A stretch of 44,295 nt of DNA from Roseomonas sp. GTDB taxonomy: Bacteria; Pseudomonadota; Alphaproteobacteria; Acetobacterales; Acetobacteraceae. Shown one piece after another: positions 1 to 7,502 of the stretch (position 1 is the stretch's first letter; each line of letters begins with the position of its first letter). The translations under genes were made by a program, and so were the position numbers. The notes under the pieces were generated by a model that had not been told where the DNA came from, did no database searches, and saw only the letters and a program-made list of their open reading frames with translations. The stretch is from positions 1 to 44,295 of the forward strand of contig JADCGA010000022.1 in NCBI GenBank assembly GCA_020249265.1, in the 5' to 3' direction.

Positions 1-1
1 C

Positions 2-124
2 CTGCGAAAGGCCGCAGAACGATCCGTCGAAACAACATGGCGCCGCATCGGTACATTGCTCAATGCATTCCCACCACATGAATGCGCCAACTACCTCAGA
101 AATTCAGGCTATGGCGCAACGTAA
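2..124 (+). mobile_element. IS630-family transposase, C-terminal fragment (cut by window edge)
   Basis: The frame opening at base 2 and stopping at 122-124 encodes about 40 residues ending in ECANYLRNSGYGAT. This is the characteristic C-terminal tail of IS630-family DDE transposases (an ATWR..G.LL..F.P.ECANYLR-type ending). The rest of the element lies outside the window, so only the family can be named. The terminal inverted repeat should lie within a few tens of bases after the stop; I cannot fix its edge. Bases 125-383 that follow hold no gene I can support. Confidence 0.8.
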
Positions 125-383
125 TGTCATCACACTCTAAAATGAATTTCCTATCTTTTTTTATCAATTCTCCAAAACATCCGGATGATAAGCGCGACCA
201 AAATGCGATTGAAGCACGCTCAAAGGAATAAGCAGACTGGTCCGGCGAAAGCGGGACGCAGGCCGTCCAGAGCGAGATGATGCCTCAGGGGCGAGATAAC
301 GCGACGTGTTGGGACCGATATTGGGACTGAATTTTTCGCAACCCAGATTTATCTAATAAAATCAATATCCAAGAAGGAATTAC

Positions 384-476
384 TGGCGGAGGGGATGGGA
401 TTCGAACCCACGATAGGAGTATTAATCCTATAACGGTTTAGCAAACCGCCGCCTTCGGCCACTCGGCCACCCCTCC
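384..476 (-). tRNA. tRNA-Ser (anticodon GCT)
   Basis: On the minus strand the sequence folds as a class II tRNA. The acceptor strand GGAGGGG (from base 476) pairs with CCCCTCC, followed by G and an encoded CCA at 386-384. The T-arm carries GGTTCGAATCC. The anticodon loop TTTGCTAAA gives anticodon GCT, which reads AGC/AGU serine codons, and there is a long variable arm as expected for serine tRNA. The 3' end of the tRNA faces the IS630 fragment and the 259-bp empty stretch. tRNA 3' ends are common integration sites, but I see no integrase or duplicated tRNA end here. Confidence 0.95.
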
Positions 477-558
477 GCAGGAGTGGAAAGTCACACGGCG
501 TTGCAACACCTCGCTTTTAGTGCCGCGGCGGGGAAGCGTCAAACCCGAAACGGGCGCC

Positions 559-1191
559 TCACCCCAGCGAAACCTCAAATCCCCGTTTCGTCGCGGGCCG
601 CGCCATCATCGCCTCATACCAGCGCTTCACATTGGGCAAGCCGGCCAAATCCACCTGATGGCGTTCATGCCGCCAGGCCCAGCCCAAAATGGCGAAATCC
701 GCAATCGAGGGTTCACCATTCGTCGCCACAAAATCGCGGCCTTCAAGCCGGCGGTCCAAAACGCCATACAGGCGCTTGGTCTCGTCATGGTATCGCTTGA
801 AGCCATAATCCCGCGCTGGCCCTTCGGGCTGCATCAGGAAGTGATGCACCTGGCCGGGCATGGGGCCGAAGCCGCCCATCTGCCACATCAGCCATTCATA
901 AACCGGCACGCGCGCACGCAGGTCTTTCGGCATGAAGCGCCCGGTCTTTTCCGCAAGATACAGCAAAATGGCGCCGCTTTCGAATACCGTGATCGGCTTG
1001 CCATCCGGCCCATCCGGGTCCTGAATGGCGGGGATGCGGTTATTCGGGCTGAAGGCCAGGAATTCAGGATTGAATTGCTCGCCCTTGCTGATGTTCACGG
1101 GCTTGACGGTATAGGCCAGCCCCATTTCCTCAAGGGCGACGCTGATCTTCCGCCCATTGGGCGTATTCCAAGTCCAGAGGGTGATGCTCAT
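559..1191 (-). CDS. Glutathione S-transferase, YfcG/YghU-like
   Basis: About 210 residues with an N-terminal thioredoxin fold and a C-terminal helical GST domain. The start of the mature frame (MSITLWTWNTPNGRKIS) carries the T-x-N-T-P-N-G signature of Nu-class GSTs such as E. coli YfcG, which act as glutathione-dependent disulfide reductases and use Thr/Asn rather than Tyr or Cys near the thiol. The cis-Pro segment NRIPAI and the ESGAIL motif that binds the gamma-glutamyl group are present. I chose the ATG at 1191 because the 12 residues upstream in frame do not look like protein of this family. It lies just downstream of a peroxiredoxin gene on the same strand, so the pair may serve thiol-based peroxide defence. 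The substrate is unknown. Confidence 0.88.
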   Translation of the reverse strand: MSITLWTWNTPNGRKISVALEEMGLAYTVKPVNISKGEQFNPEFLAFSPNNRIPAIQDPDGPDGKPITVFESGAILLYLAEKTGRFMPKDLRARVPVYEWLMWQMGGFGPMPGQVHHFLMQPEGPARDYGFKRYHDETKRLYGVLDRRLEGRDFVATNGEPSIADFAILGWAWRHERHQVDLAGLPNVKRWYEAMMARPATKRGFEVSLG

Positions 1192-1251
1192 GGGCGGCAA
1201 TCCTTGGTTCAGCCGACGCGCCCGCACAAAAGGGCGCGCCGGGCATTCACA

Positions 1252-1734
1252 TCAAAGCGCGGCCAGAACCGCTTCGGCCTTGCTCACTTCAAAGGCGCCG
1301 GGGGCTTCCACGGCCACATGGGTCACCTTGCCGTCCTTCGCCACCAGGGCAAAGCGCTGGCAGCGCACGCCAAGGCCGCGCGCCGTCAGGTCGAATTCCA
1401 GACCCATCGCCTTGGTAAAGGCAGCCGAGCCATCGGCAATCATGGTCACCTGGTCCGTGATGCCCTGATCCTTGGCCCAAGCGCCCATCACAAAGGCATC
1501 ATTCACCGCCATGCAGGCAATGGTGTGCACACCCTTGGCCTTCAGCGCTGCCGCATGCTCCGTGAAGCCCGGCAAATGCTTGGCCGAGCAGGTGGGGGTA
1601 AAGGCGCCAGGCACGCCGAACAGCACCACGGTGCGGCCCTTAAAGAATTCCGCCGTATCAAGCTCCTTCGGCCCTTCTGGGGTGCCTTGCATGATCTTCA
1701 TCGCGGGAATGCTGTCGCCAGTCTTGATCGTCAT
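1252..1734 (-). CDS. Peroxiredoxin, Prx5 family
   Basis: A 160-residue atypical 2-Cys peroxiredoxin of the Prx5/AhpE-like group, which reduces hydrogen peroxide and alkyl hydroperoxides. The peroxidatic motif PGAFTPTCSAKHLPGF is intact (P..xxxT..C). The conserved arginine and second cysteine occur in GVRCQRFALV near the C-terminus. Length matches bacterial stand-alone Prx5 proteins that draw electrons from glutathione/glutaredoxin. The start is taken at the ATG at 1734 (MTIKTGD), because the upstream codons add a non-family extension. It ends 60 bp before the GST gene on the same strand, so co-transcription is plausible and fits glutathione-dependent recycling. Confidence 0.92.
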   Translation of the reverse strand: MTIKTGDSIPAMKIMQGTPEGPKELDTAEFFKGRTVVLFGVPGAFTPTCSAKHLPGFTEHAAALKAKGVHTIACMAVNDAFVMGAWAKDQGITDQVTMIADGSAAFTKAMGLEFDLTARGLGVRCQRFALVAKDGKVTHVAVEAPGAFEVSKAEAVLAAL

Positions 1735-1894
1735 GGTCTTCTCCTTGTGACGCAAGCCCGAAACTAGCCCCGAGCACAGCGCCTGTCACCTGGGCGAAAC
1801 AGGTAATGATCAGACACTTTACGAGGCCGGTTGAGGCCCCCCAATCGCCCATAGGTTGAAATTTTAACTATTTCGCCCCAAAAAAGGCTCAGCC

Positions 1895-3724
1895 ATGAGC
1901 AACAATCCCCCCATGGCCCCCTGCCAGACCCTGCCGTTATTGGCCCTATTCCTGGCGCCCTTGTGGTTTGGAACCGCCCTTCCAGCCGCAGCGCAGGGGG
2001 GCATTCAAACCGCAGGCTTGACCGCGCCCGCGCTACGCTCCTTGGCCTCCGCGAGCCAGCCGCTTGTGGCTGTAGATGTTGAACAAATCAGGCATATCTT
2101 CGCGCTGCATACCTCACGGGATTGGGAAGCAGCGGAACGCGCAACAGCACAGCTTTCGGATCGCCGCCTTGAAGGCCATATACTTGCGGATCGCTGGCTG
2201 AACCCCGCCGCGCCAAGGCCGGATCTGGAAGCGCTGCGCGATTGGCTGGCGCGCTTTGCCGATCATCCGGATGCGCCGGCGATCCATGCCCTGCTGCGCC
2301 GGACCGCGCCGCGCGGGGCCAGCCTGCCGGCAGCGCCCGCCCAGGAAAGCCTGGCCGAGGATGCCGGCGCCGCCCCGGAAGAACGCGAAGCCCCGGACCA
2401 GGGGTTTGTGCGCAACCCATCGCTGGACCGTGAGCTCAGGGATCTGGTGCGTGACGGCAAACTGGAAGCCGCCTTGCGCCGGATGGAAGCCACCCGCGGC
2501 ATGACGCCCGCCTATGCCGCCGCGCTCAGGGCCGATTTCGCTCTGATTCTGTTCCGGCGTGGGGAGGATGAACGCGCCTTTGAAGTTGCATCGGAAGCCA
2601 CCCGCAGCCGGGCAGAACCTAGCGGGCGCGCTGCCTTTGCCGCTGGGCTGGCCGCCTGGGGGCTCGGGCATTTCGACGTGGCGTTACCCTATCTTGAGGT
2701 CGCCGCGCGCGCCCCCGGCGCATCGCCTGCCAATCGCGCCGCCGCCGCCTATTGGGCGAGCCGAGCGGCCATTCGCGCCCGGCATCCAGGGATGCATGTG
2801 CCCTGGCTGCTGCAAGCCGCCCAGGAACCGCGCACCTTCTACGGGCTGATGGCGCGCCGCGCCCTTGGCCTGACGCCTGGCTTTGCCTGGCATGTCGAAG
2901 CGGGCGGGGAAGAAGGTATGGCAGCGCTGCTGGAAACCGCCGGCGGCTGGCGCGCCGTCGCCCTTCTGCAAACCGGCCAGGCCGGCCGGGCAGAAGCAGA
3001 ATTGCGGGCACTTTGGCCGCTGGCGCGCGGCAATCTTCCCTTGCTGCGGGCCATGCTGGCGCTCGCCTCTCAGGGTGGCCTCACGCATCTCTCTGCGCAA
3101 TTGGCCGAACTGGCGCAGACCGCCGATGGCCGCCCGCGCGATCTGGCGCGCTTCCCCCTGCCCCGCCTGAACCCGGCCCAGGGCTTTCGCGTGGAACCCG
3201 CCCTGCTTTATGCTCTCGCGCGTCAGGAATCGAATTTTGACGCTGCGGCGGTGTCTCCTGCCGGGGCACGCGGCTTGATGCAGGTTATGCCCGCCACCGC
3301 GGCTTATCTGGCCAATGACCCATCCTTCGTCCGCGATGGCGCGCAACGCCTTCACAATCCCGGCCTATCGCTGGAATTGGGCCAGCGTTACTTGCACTAT
3401 CTGGCGCGGAGTGAGGCGGTGGGCGGTAATCTGATCCGGCTGCTGGCAGCCTATAATGCCGGGCCGGGCAATCTTGCGAAATGGCTTCCCGCTGTGCGCC
3501 ACCGCGGCGATGCGCTGCTGTTTATCGAAGCGATTCCTTTCGATGAAACGCGAAGCCATGTGCAGCGCGTGCTCGCCTATTCCTGGATTTATGCCTCAAG
3601 GCTTGGCCTGCCGGCGCCAAGCCTTGATCAATTGGTGCAGGGGGAATTCCCGCGCTTCATGTCCACCCAGGAAGTCGTCGCCATGCTGGGGGAGGCACCG
3701 CCCTTGCCCGCCCGGCCGCGTTAA
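1895..3724 (+). CDS. Soluble lytic murein transglycosylase (Slt type)
   Basis: 609 residues. An N-terminal signal peptide (hydrophobic stretch about residues 13-30 ending in ALPAAA) sends it to the periplasm. Residues ~80-420 are alpha-helical TPR/superhelix-like repeats rich in Ala and Leu, the U- and L-domains of Slt70-type enzymes. The catalytic SLT domain occupies ~430-590, with the catalytic Glu445 in ARQESNFD, the motif GLMQVMPATA and the AAYNAGPGN loop. The enzyme cleaves the MurNAc-GlcNAc bond of peptidoglycan to form 1,6-anhydro ends and works in wall turnover. The gene converges on the DUF815 gene with only 11 bp between the stops. No terminator hairpin is evident between them. Confidence 0.93.
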   Translation: MSNNPPMAPCQTLPLLALFLAPLWFGTALPAAAQGGIQTAGLTAPALRSLASASQPLVAVDVEQIRHIFALHTSRDWEAAERATAQLSDRRLEGHILADRWLNPAAPRPDLEALRDWLARFADHPDAPAIHALLRRTAPRGASLPAAPAQESLAEDAGAAPEEREAPDQGFVRNPSLDRELRDLVRDGKLEAALRRMEATRGMTPAYAAALRADFALILFRRGEDERAFEVASEATRSRAEPSGRAAFAAGLAAWGLGHFDVALPYLEVAARAPGASPANRAAAAYWASRAAIRARHPGMHVPWLLQAAQEPRTFYGLMARRALGLTPGFAWHVEAGGEEGMAALLETAGGWRAVALLQTGQAGRAEAELRALWPLARGNLPLLRAMLALASQGGLTHLSAQLAELAQTADGRPRDLARFPLPRLNPAQGFRVEPALLYALARQESNFDAAAVSPAGARGLMQVMPATAAYLANDPSFVRDGAQRLHNPGLSLELGQRYLHYLARSEAVGGNLIRLLAAYNAGPGNLAKWLPAVRHRGDALLFIEAIPFDETRSHVQRVLAYSWIYASRLGLPAPSLDQLVQGEFPRFMSTQEVVAMLGEAPPLPARPR

Positions 3725-3735
3725 TCGGCGCGAAT

Positions 3736-4599
3736 TCAGCCCTCGATTTTAACACCCATCCGACCGGCCAGATCCTGGATGAATTGCCATGCCACGCGAC
3801 CGGAACGAGACCCGCGCGTGACAGACCATTCCACCGCCTGCGCATGCAAATCTTCAACCGATACCGCCAAGCCGTAATGCTTGGCATAGCCTTCGATCAT
3901 GGCGAAGAAGGTATCCTGATTGGCATTATGGAACCCGATCCAAAGCCCGAAGCGATCGGATAGCGATACCTTTTCCTCAATCGCCTCAGACCCATGGATT
4001 GCGGCGCTACGTTCATTCTCGATCATGTCGCGCGACATCAGATGCCGGCGATTGGACGTGGCATAGAACAAGACATTGGCGGGCCGGCCTTCAATGCCGC
4101 CATCCAGCACCGATTTCAGCGCCTTGTAATCCGCATCTTCACGCTCGAAAGACAGATCATCACAAAACACCAGGCAACGTCGCGTGCCTGCGCGCAGGAA
4201 GCGCAGCAATTCCGGCAGCGTCTTGATGTCCTCACGATGGATTTCAATCAGCGCAAGGCTGCCGGGTACTTGTGTGTTCGCCGCCGTATGCGCGGCCTTG
4301 ACCAGGGATGATTTGCCCGTCCCCCGCGCGCCCCAGAGCATGGCATTATTGGCGCTGAAGCCGCGCGCAAAGCGCAGCGTGTTTTCCATGAGGATCTCTT
4401 TCTGCCGATCCACGCCTTGCAACAGGTCAATCGGCACCGCCGCCACCTTGGGCACGGGCGATAACCGCGCGACAGGTTCCGGGTGCCAGATGAAGGCATC
4501 CGCCCCGGTAAGGTCGGGCGCGGCCGCGGGCGGCGGGGCCAGGCGTTCAAGCGCCTCAGCAATACGGGTCAGGGCAGGGAGAAGCGGAGAATGATCCAT
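3736..4599 (-). CDS. AAA-type ATPase, DUF815 family
   Basis: About 287 residues. The P-loop GARGTGKSS and a Walker B-like VFCDDLSFE are clear, and the whole protein follows the DUF815 pattern (ILMENTLRFA..F.ANN.LLWGARGTGKSSLVKA, then GIEGRP.NVL.YATSNRRHL). Members are single-domain AAA+ ATPases conserved in alpha- and betaproteobacteria. Their cellular role is not firmly known. I set the start at the ATG at 4599 (MDHSPLLP); an ATG 12 bp upstream is also in frame. The gene is divergent from yajC, so 4600-4688 must hold both promoters. Confidence 0.88.
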   Translation of the reverse strand: MDHSPLLPALTRIAEALERLAPPPAAAPDLTGADAFIWHPEPVARLSPVPKVAAVPIDLLQGVDRQKEILMENTLRFARGFSANNAMLWGARGTGKSSLVKAAHTAANTQVPGSLALIEIHREDIKTLPELLRFLRAGTRRCLVFCDDLSFEREDADYKALKSVLDGGIEGRPANVLFYATSNRRHLMSRDMIENERSAAIHGSEAIEEKVSLSDRFGLWIGFHNANQDTFFAMIEGYAKHYGLAVSVEDLHAQAVEWSVTRGSRSGRVAWQFIQDLAGRMGVKIEG

Positions 4600-4688
4600 G
4601 GCCGCGCGCAATAGGCCGGGTTGCTATTGACGGAAAGGGGGCGGGCGCTAGTTTCCGCCCCATCATCGCAAATAAGGAATGCCGGACC

Positions 4689-5036
4689 ATGGAAAGACTT
4701 TTTGGCATCAGCCCCGCCTATGCCCAGGATGCGGGCGGCACCGCCGCTATTGTCATGCAAATGCTGCCGCTGGTTTTGATTTTCGTTGTCTTCTACTTTC
4801 TGCTGATTCGCCCCCAGCAGAAGAAGATGAAGGATCATCGCGAAATGCTCGGCCAATTGAAGCGCGGGGACCGCGTGGTGACCGCGGGCGGCATTGTCGC
4901 CACCATTACCAAGGTGAAGGACGGGTCTGACGAGATCGAGGCCGAAATCGCCCCCAATGTGAAAGTCACCGTGGTGCGCGGCACCATCGGCAGCGTGCTG
5001 CGCCCCGAAGCCGCGAATGATGAGGCGAAAAGCTGA
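4689..5036 (+). CDS. yajC: Preprotein translocase subunit YajC
   Basis: 115 residues with one membrane segment (~residues 21-40, MLPLVLIFVVFYFLLIRP) followed by the family hallmark QQKKMKDHREML and the cytosolic domain RGDRVVTAGGIVATITKV. YajC joins SecDF at the SecYEG channel and aids protein export. A Shine-Dalgarno-like AAGGAA lies about ten bases before the ATG. Usually yajC is followed by secD and secF. Here a strong terminator follows directly and a convergent sod gene comes next, so this copy is monocistronic and secDF must be elsewhere. Confidence 0.95.
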   Translation: MERLFGISPAYAQDAGGTAAIVMQMLPLVLIFVVFYFLLIRPQQKKMKDHREMLGQLKRGDRVVTAGGIVATITKVKDGSDEIEAEIAPNVKVTVVRGTIGSVLRPEAANDEAKS

Positions 5037-5052
5037 GCCTTCAACAGGCAAC

Positions 5053-5090
5053 AAAAAAGGCGCTGAGGATCACTCCCCAGCGCCTTTTTT
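5053..5090. terminator. Bidirectional rho-independent terminator between yajC and sodB
   Basis: The stem GGCGCTGaGG pairs with CCcCAGCGCC around a short ATCACT loop. An A6 run lies on the left and a T6 run on the right, so it can terminate both convergent genes. Confidence 0.9.
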
Positions 5091-5107
5091 CATGGCCTTG
5101 CGGCGGA

Positions 5108-5746
5108 TTAGGCCGATTGGCCGGAAGCGAGCCCGCCCTTGCCCATCAGATCGGCAACGACTTCCCAATTCACCAGCTTGTTCAGGAAGTTATCGAGGTA
5201 ATTCGGGCGCACATTGCGGAAATCCAAATAATAGGCGTGTTCCCACACATCCACACCCAGGATCGGCTTGCCTTCGCCGGTGGAAATCGGGTTGGCGCCA
5301 TTCGGCGTCTTGGTCACCTTCAGCTTGCCGTCGGCGCCGATGATCAGCCAGGCCCAGCCAGAACCGAACTGCGTCACGCCCGCCTGCTTGAAAGCTTCCT
5401 TGAAGGCAGCGAGGCCACCCAAATCGCTATCAATCTTCGCGGCCAAAGCGCCCGGCAGCGCATCGCCACCGCCGCCCGGCTGCATCACCTGCCAGAACAG
5501 GATGTGGTTGTAATGCTGCCCCGCCTGGTTCAGCACCGGCAGGCCATCAGCACCCGCCTTGCCGGCTTCGGCGCAGATCGCTTCCAGCGACTTGCCGGCC
5601 AGGCCCTTGGCTTCGATCAGGCCATTCAGCGCCGTGACATAGGCATTGTGATGCTTGCCATGATGCAGTTCCAGGGTTTCCTGGCACATGCCATTGGCGG
5701 CAAGCGCATTGGTGGAATAGGGCAGCGGGGGCAGGCTGAAGGCCAT
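5108..5746 (-). CDS. sodB: Superoxide dismutase (Fe/Mn family)
   Basis: 212 residues, starting at the ATG at 5746 (MAFSLPPLPYS). It converts superoxide to oxygen and hydrogen peroxide in the cytosol. The metal ligands are visible: the first His in ETLELHHGKHH, the second in QHYNHILFW, and the Asp and His in GVDVWEHAYYLDF. The order of helices and length match bacterial iron-type SodB. The choice between Fe and Mn rests on general resemblance and is not certain. The frame stays open far upstream, but that region belongs to the gap and to the next gene. It converges on yajC across the shared terminator. Confidence 0.95.
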   Translation of the reverse strand: MAFSLPPLPYSTNALAANGMCQETLELHHGKHHNAYVTALNGLIEAKGLAGKSLEAICAEAGKAGADGLPVLNQAGQHYNHILFWQVMQPGGGGDALPGALAAKIDSDLGGLAAFKEAFKQAGVTQFGSGWAWLIIGADGKLKVTKTPNGANPISTGEGKPILGVDVWEHAYYLDFRNVRPNYLDNFLNKLVNWEVVADLMGKGGLASGQSA

Positions 5747-5903
5747 GGGGGTTTCTCCGTTCCTCAGATGATGAGCGATTAACACTGTGCTTGAGGTAAG
5801 CGGGGCCAGCACAAGCGTCAACCGCACCCGCCCGGATGGCCCGACATCAGCCCAGAAGGTACCGCCATCACGTCTCAGCAACCCTATCCAGCGGGCTTGG
5901 ACG

Positions 5904-6464
5904 CTACCATTTGACGATGCCCAATGTGACCCTGATCCCGCCCCTGAGCGTGGAGCCGCCATAATCCTTGGCCAGGCGCAGCAGCGTTGCGTGAAAGCCG
6001 AGGTTCGGAAACGCCGCTTCCACCGCACTTATATTCGCCCGGGGCATGCCCTTGCGCAGCAACCCCTTGGTGGCATCAATCCAGTCCGCCTTGCGACAAG
6101 CTTCAATAACCTCGGCATGCGGGCCCCTATAGGGTGAAATCTTGTGATGCCAATGAATGGCCCCGCGCAGCAATTCTGCGTCCAGCCCCCAAGCGAAGCG
6201 TTCATTATCCGCAAGCGCCACAGCCTCTGACGGTTCCAGATAGGCCAGTTCGTGATCAGTCCATAAGCCGATGTCATGATAGGCAAAGGCCGTTTCAACC
6301 AGGCGTTCATGCGCCGGATCGCCGCCCAGGAAATGCATCGCATAGGTGATGCAGCGATAGACATGGTTGCGATAGCCCGGAAGGTCTTGGCCGATCTGCG
6401 CCGCATAGCGCGCCAGCAATGCCTCGACATTTGGCCTGTCTGGCTTGATTTCGATGTTGGACAT
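5904..6464 (-). CDS. HD-domain protein, putative metal-dependent phosphohydrolase
   Basis: 186 residues with the HD signature: an early His in GYRNHVYRC, the HD pair in AFAYHDIGLW, and further His/Asp candidates in GAIHWHHK and ACRKADWID. HD proteins of this size usually hydrolyse a phosphate ester or a nucleotide; no substrate can be read from the sequence. The gene is transcribed away from the squalene-synthase-fold gene and 157 bp upstream of sodB on the same strand, too far to claim an operon. The conserved pattern resembles small stand-alone HD proteins of alphaproteobacteria. Confidence 0.78.
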   Translation of the reverse strand: MSNIEIKPDRPNVEALLARYAAQIGQDLPGYRNHVYRCITYAMHFLGGDPAHERLVETAFAYHDIGLWTDHELAYLEPSEAVALADNERFAWGLDAELLRGAIHWHHKISPYRGPHAEVIEACRKADWIDATKGLLRKGMPRANISAVEAAFPNLGFHATLLRLAKDYGGSTLRGGIRVTLGIVKW

Positions 6465-6554
6465 AGGCCGTTTTAGCTAATGTTCATGGGGCGCTGCAAT
6501 AACATGACTTGGAAGCCGCAGCGCAAGCCGCAAGCCTGCCGTGGTTTCCGAGAC

Positions 6555-6574
6555 GCCAAGTGATTCCACTTGGC
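6555..6574. repeat. 20-bp palindrome, copy 1
   Basis: GCCAAGTGATTCCACTTGGC: 8-bp arms around ATTC. An exact second copy is at 30864-30883. It sits between the HD gene and the squalene-synthase-fold gene, which argues that coding begins downstream of it. Confidence 0.8.
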
Positions 6575-6597
6575 CCGAAAATGATCTAACGCAGGGC

Positions 6598-7410
6598 GTG
6601 AGCCTTTCCCCGATTGCGGCCTTTGCCCGCGCCCATGACCCGGACCGTTTCCTGGCCGCGCTTTTCGCGCCGCCGGAAAGGCGAGAGGCGATCTTCACGC
6701 TGATTGCCTTCAACCATGAATTGGCCCGCGCCCGTGAAGCCGCAAGCCACCCCATGGCCGCGCTGATCCGCCTGCAATGGTGGCGCGATGCTTTGGAAGA
6801 AGCGCGCCAAGGCAAGCCCGCCCGCCGGCATGAAGTTGCCGAACCGCTGCATGCCGCCATCACCGCCGGCGCGCTGGATGCCCCTGCGCTGGAGGCGATG
6901 ATTGACGCGCGCGAAGCCGAGGCTGAGGAAGCCGGCATTCTGACCGAGGCTGATTTTGTGACCTGGCTGCGCGGCACCGCGGGCGGCTTTGCCTATGCGG
7001 CAGGCCTGGCTTTGGGGGGCAGTGCGGAGGATGCCGAAAAGCTCCGCGCCCTTGGCGCCGCTTATGGGTTGGCCGGGGTGTTGCGATCCGTGATGGCGCA
7101 TGCCGCGCAAGGGCGCTGCTTGCTGCCTTTGGATCGGCTGGCAGGGGCAGGGCTGAATGCCGAGGCGGTGATCAGCGCGCCGGGACAGCCCGCGCTTGTG
7201 GCGTTGTGCGCTGAAATGGCCGCTGAGGGGCTGGAGGCTTTGCGGAGCGCGCCGCGCGATGTGCCGAAAGGGTTGATGGCCGCTAGCCTGCTGGCGGTGC
7301 TGGCGGGGCGGGATTTGCGGAGGTTGGAGGCGGGGAAGGTGGTGCCGATGCCGCGTGGCGTCGCGGATCGGGGGGCGGTGATTTGGGCGGGGTGGTGGGG
7401 GCGGGTGTGA
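6598..7410 (+). CDS. Squalene/phytoene synthase-fold protein (NDUFAF6-like)
   Basis: About 270 residues of the trans-isoprenyl diphosphate synthase fold, opening with SLSPIAAFARAHDPDRFLAALFAP and including FNHELARAREA and LIRLQWWRDALEEA. These match the alphaproteobacterial group related to mitochondrial NDUFAF6 rather than true squalene or phytoene synthases. The two Asp-rich DxxxD substrate motifs are not recognisable, so catalysis of prenyl condensation is doubtful. The frame is open from GTG 6541, but the first 19 codons are made of the 20-bp palindromic repeat and its flanks, so I prefer GTG 6598 (VSLSPIAAF). The stop overlaps the start of a 30-codon frame (TGATG). Confidence 0.78.
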   Translation: MSLSPIAAFARAHDPDRFLAALFAPPERREAIFTLIAFNHELARAREAASHPMAALIRLQWWRDALEEARQGKPARRHEVAEPLHAAITAGALDAPALEAMIDAREAEAEEAGILTEADFVTWLRGTAGGFAYAAGLALGGSAEDAEKLRALGAAYGLAGVLRSVMAHAAQGRCLLPLDRLAGAGLNAEAVISAPGQPALVALCAEMAAEGLEALRSAPRDVPKGLMAASLLAVLAGRDLRRLEAGKVVPMPRGVADRGAVIWAGWWGRV

Positions 7411-7502
7411 TGCTGCGCCCAATGCTATCGGCGAAACGATTGGCTTTGGGGGATTTCTATTTGCGGGCGGTTAAGGATATGGCAGGTTCTGAAAATGGCT
7501 GA
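7410..7502 (+). CDS. Possible 30-residue coupling ORF
   Basis: A short frame (MLRPMLSAKRLALGDFYLRA...) whose ATG overlaps the preceding stop as TGATG and whose stop overlaps the start of the LRR-Roc-TIR gene by eight bases. That geometry is typical of translational coupling. I recognise no family. It may be a real leader peptide, a decayed gene end or chance. Confidence 0.3.
   Translation: MLRPMLSAKRLALGDFYLRAVKDMAGSENG

Noticed and set aside
125..383. Possible integrase remnant or att site next to tRNA-Ser
   Set aside because: No recombinase motif, no duplicated tRNA 3' end within the window. A short frame reading into the tRNA is a common artefact.
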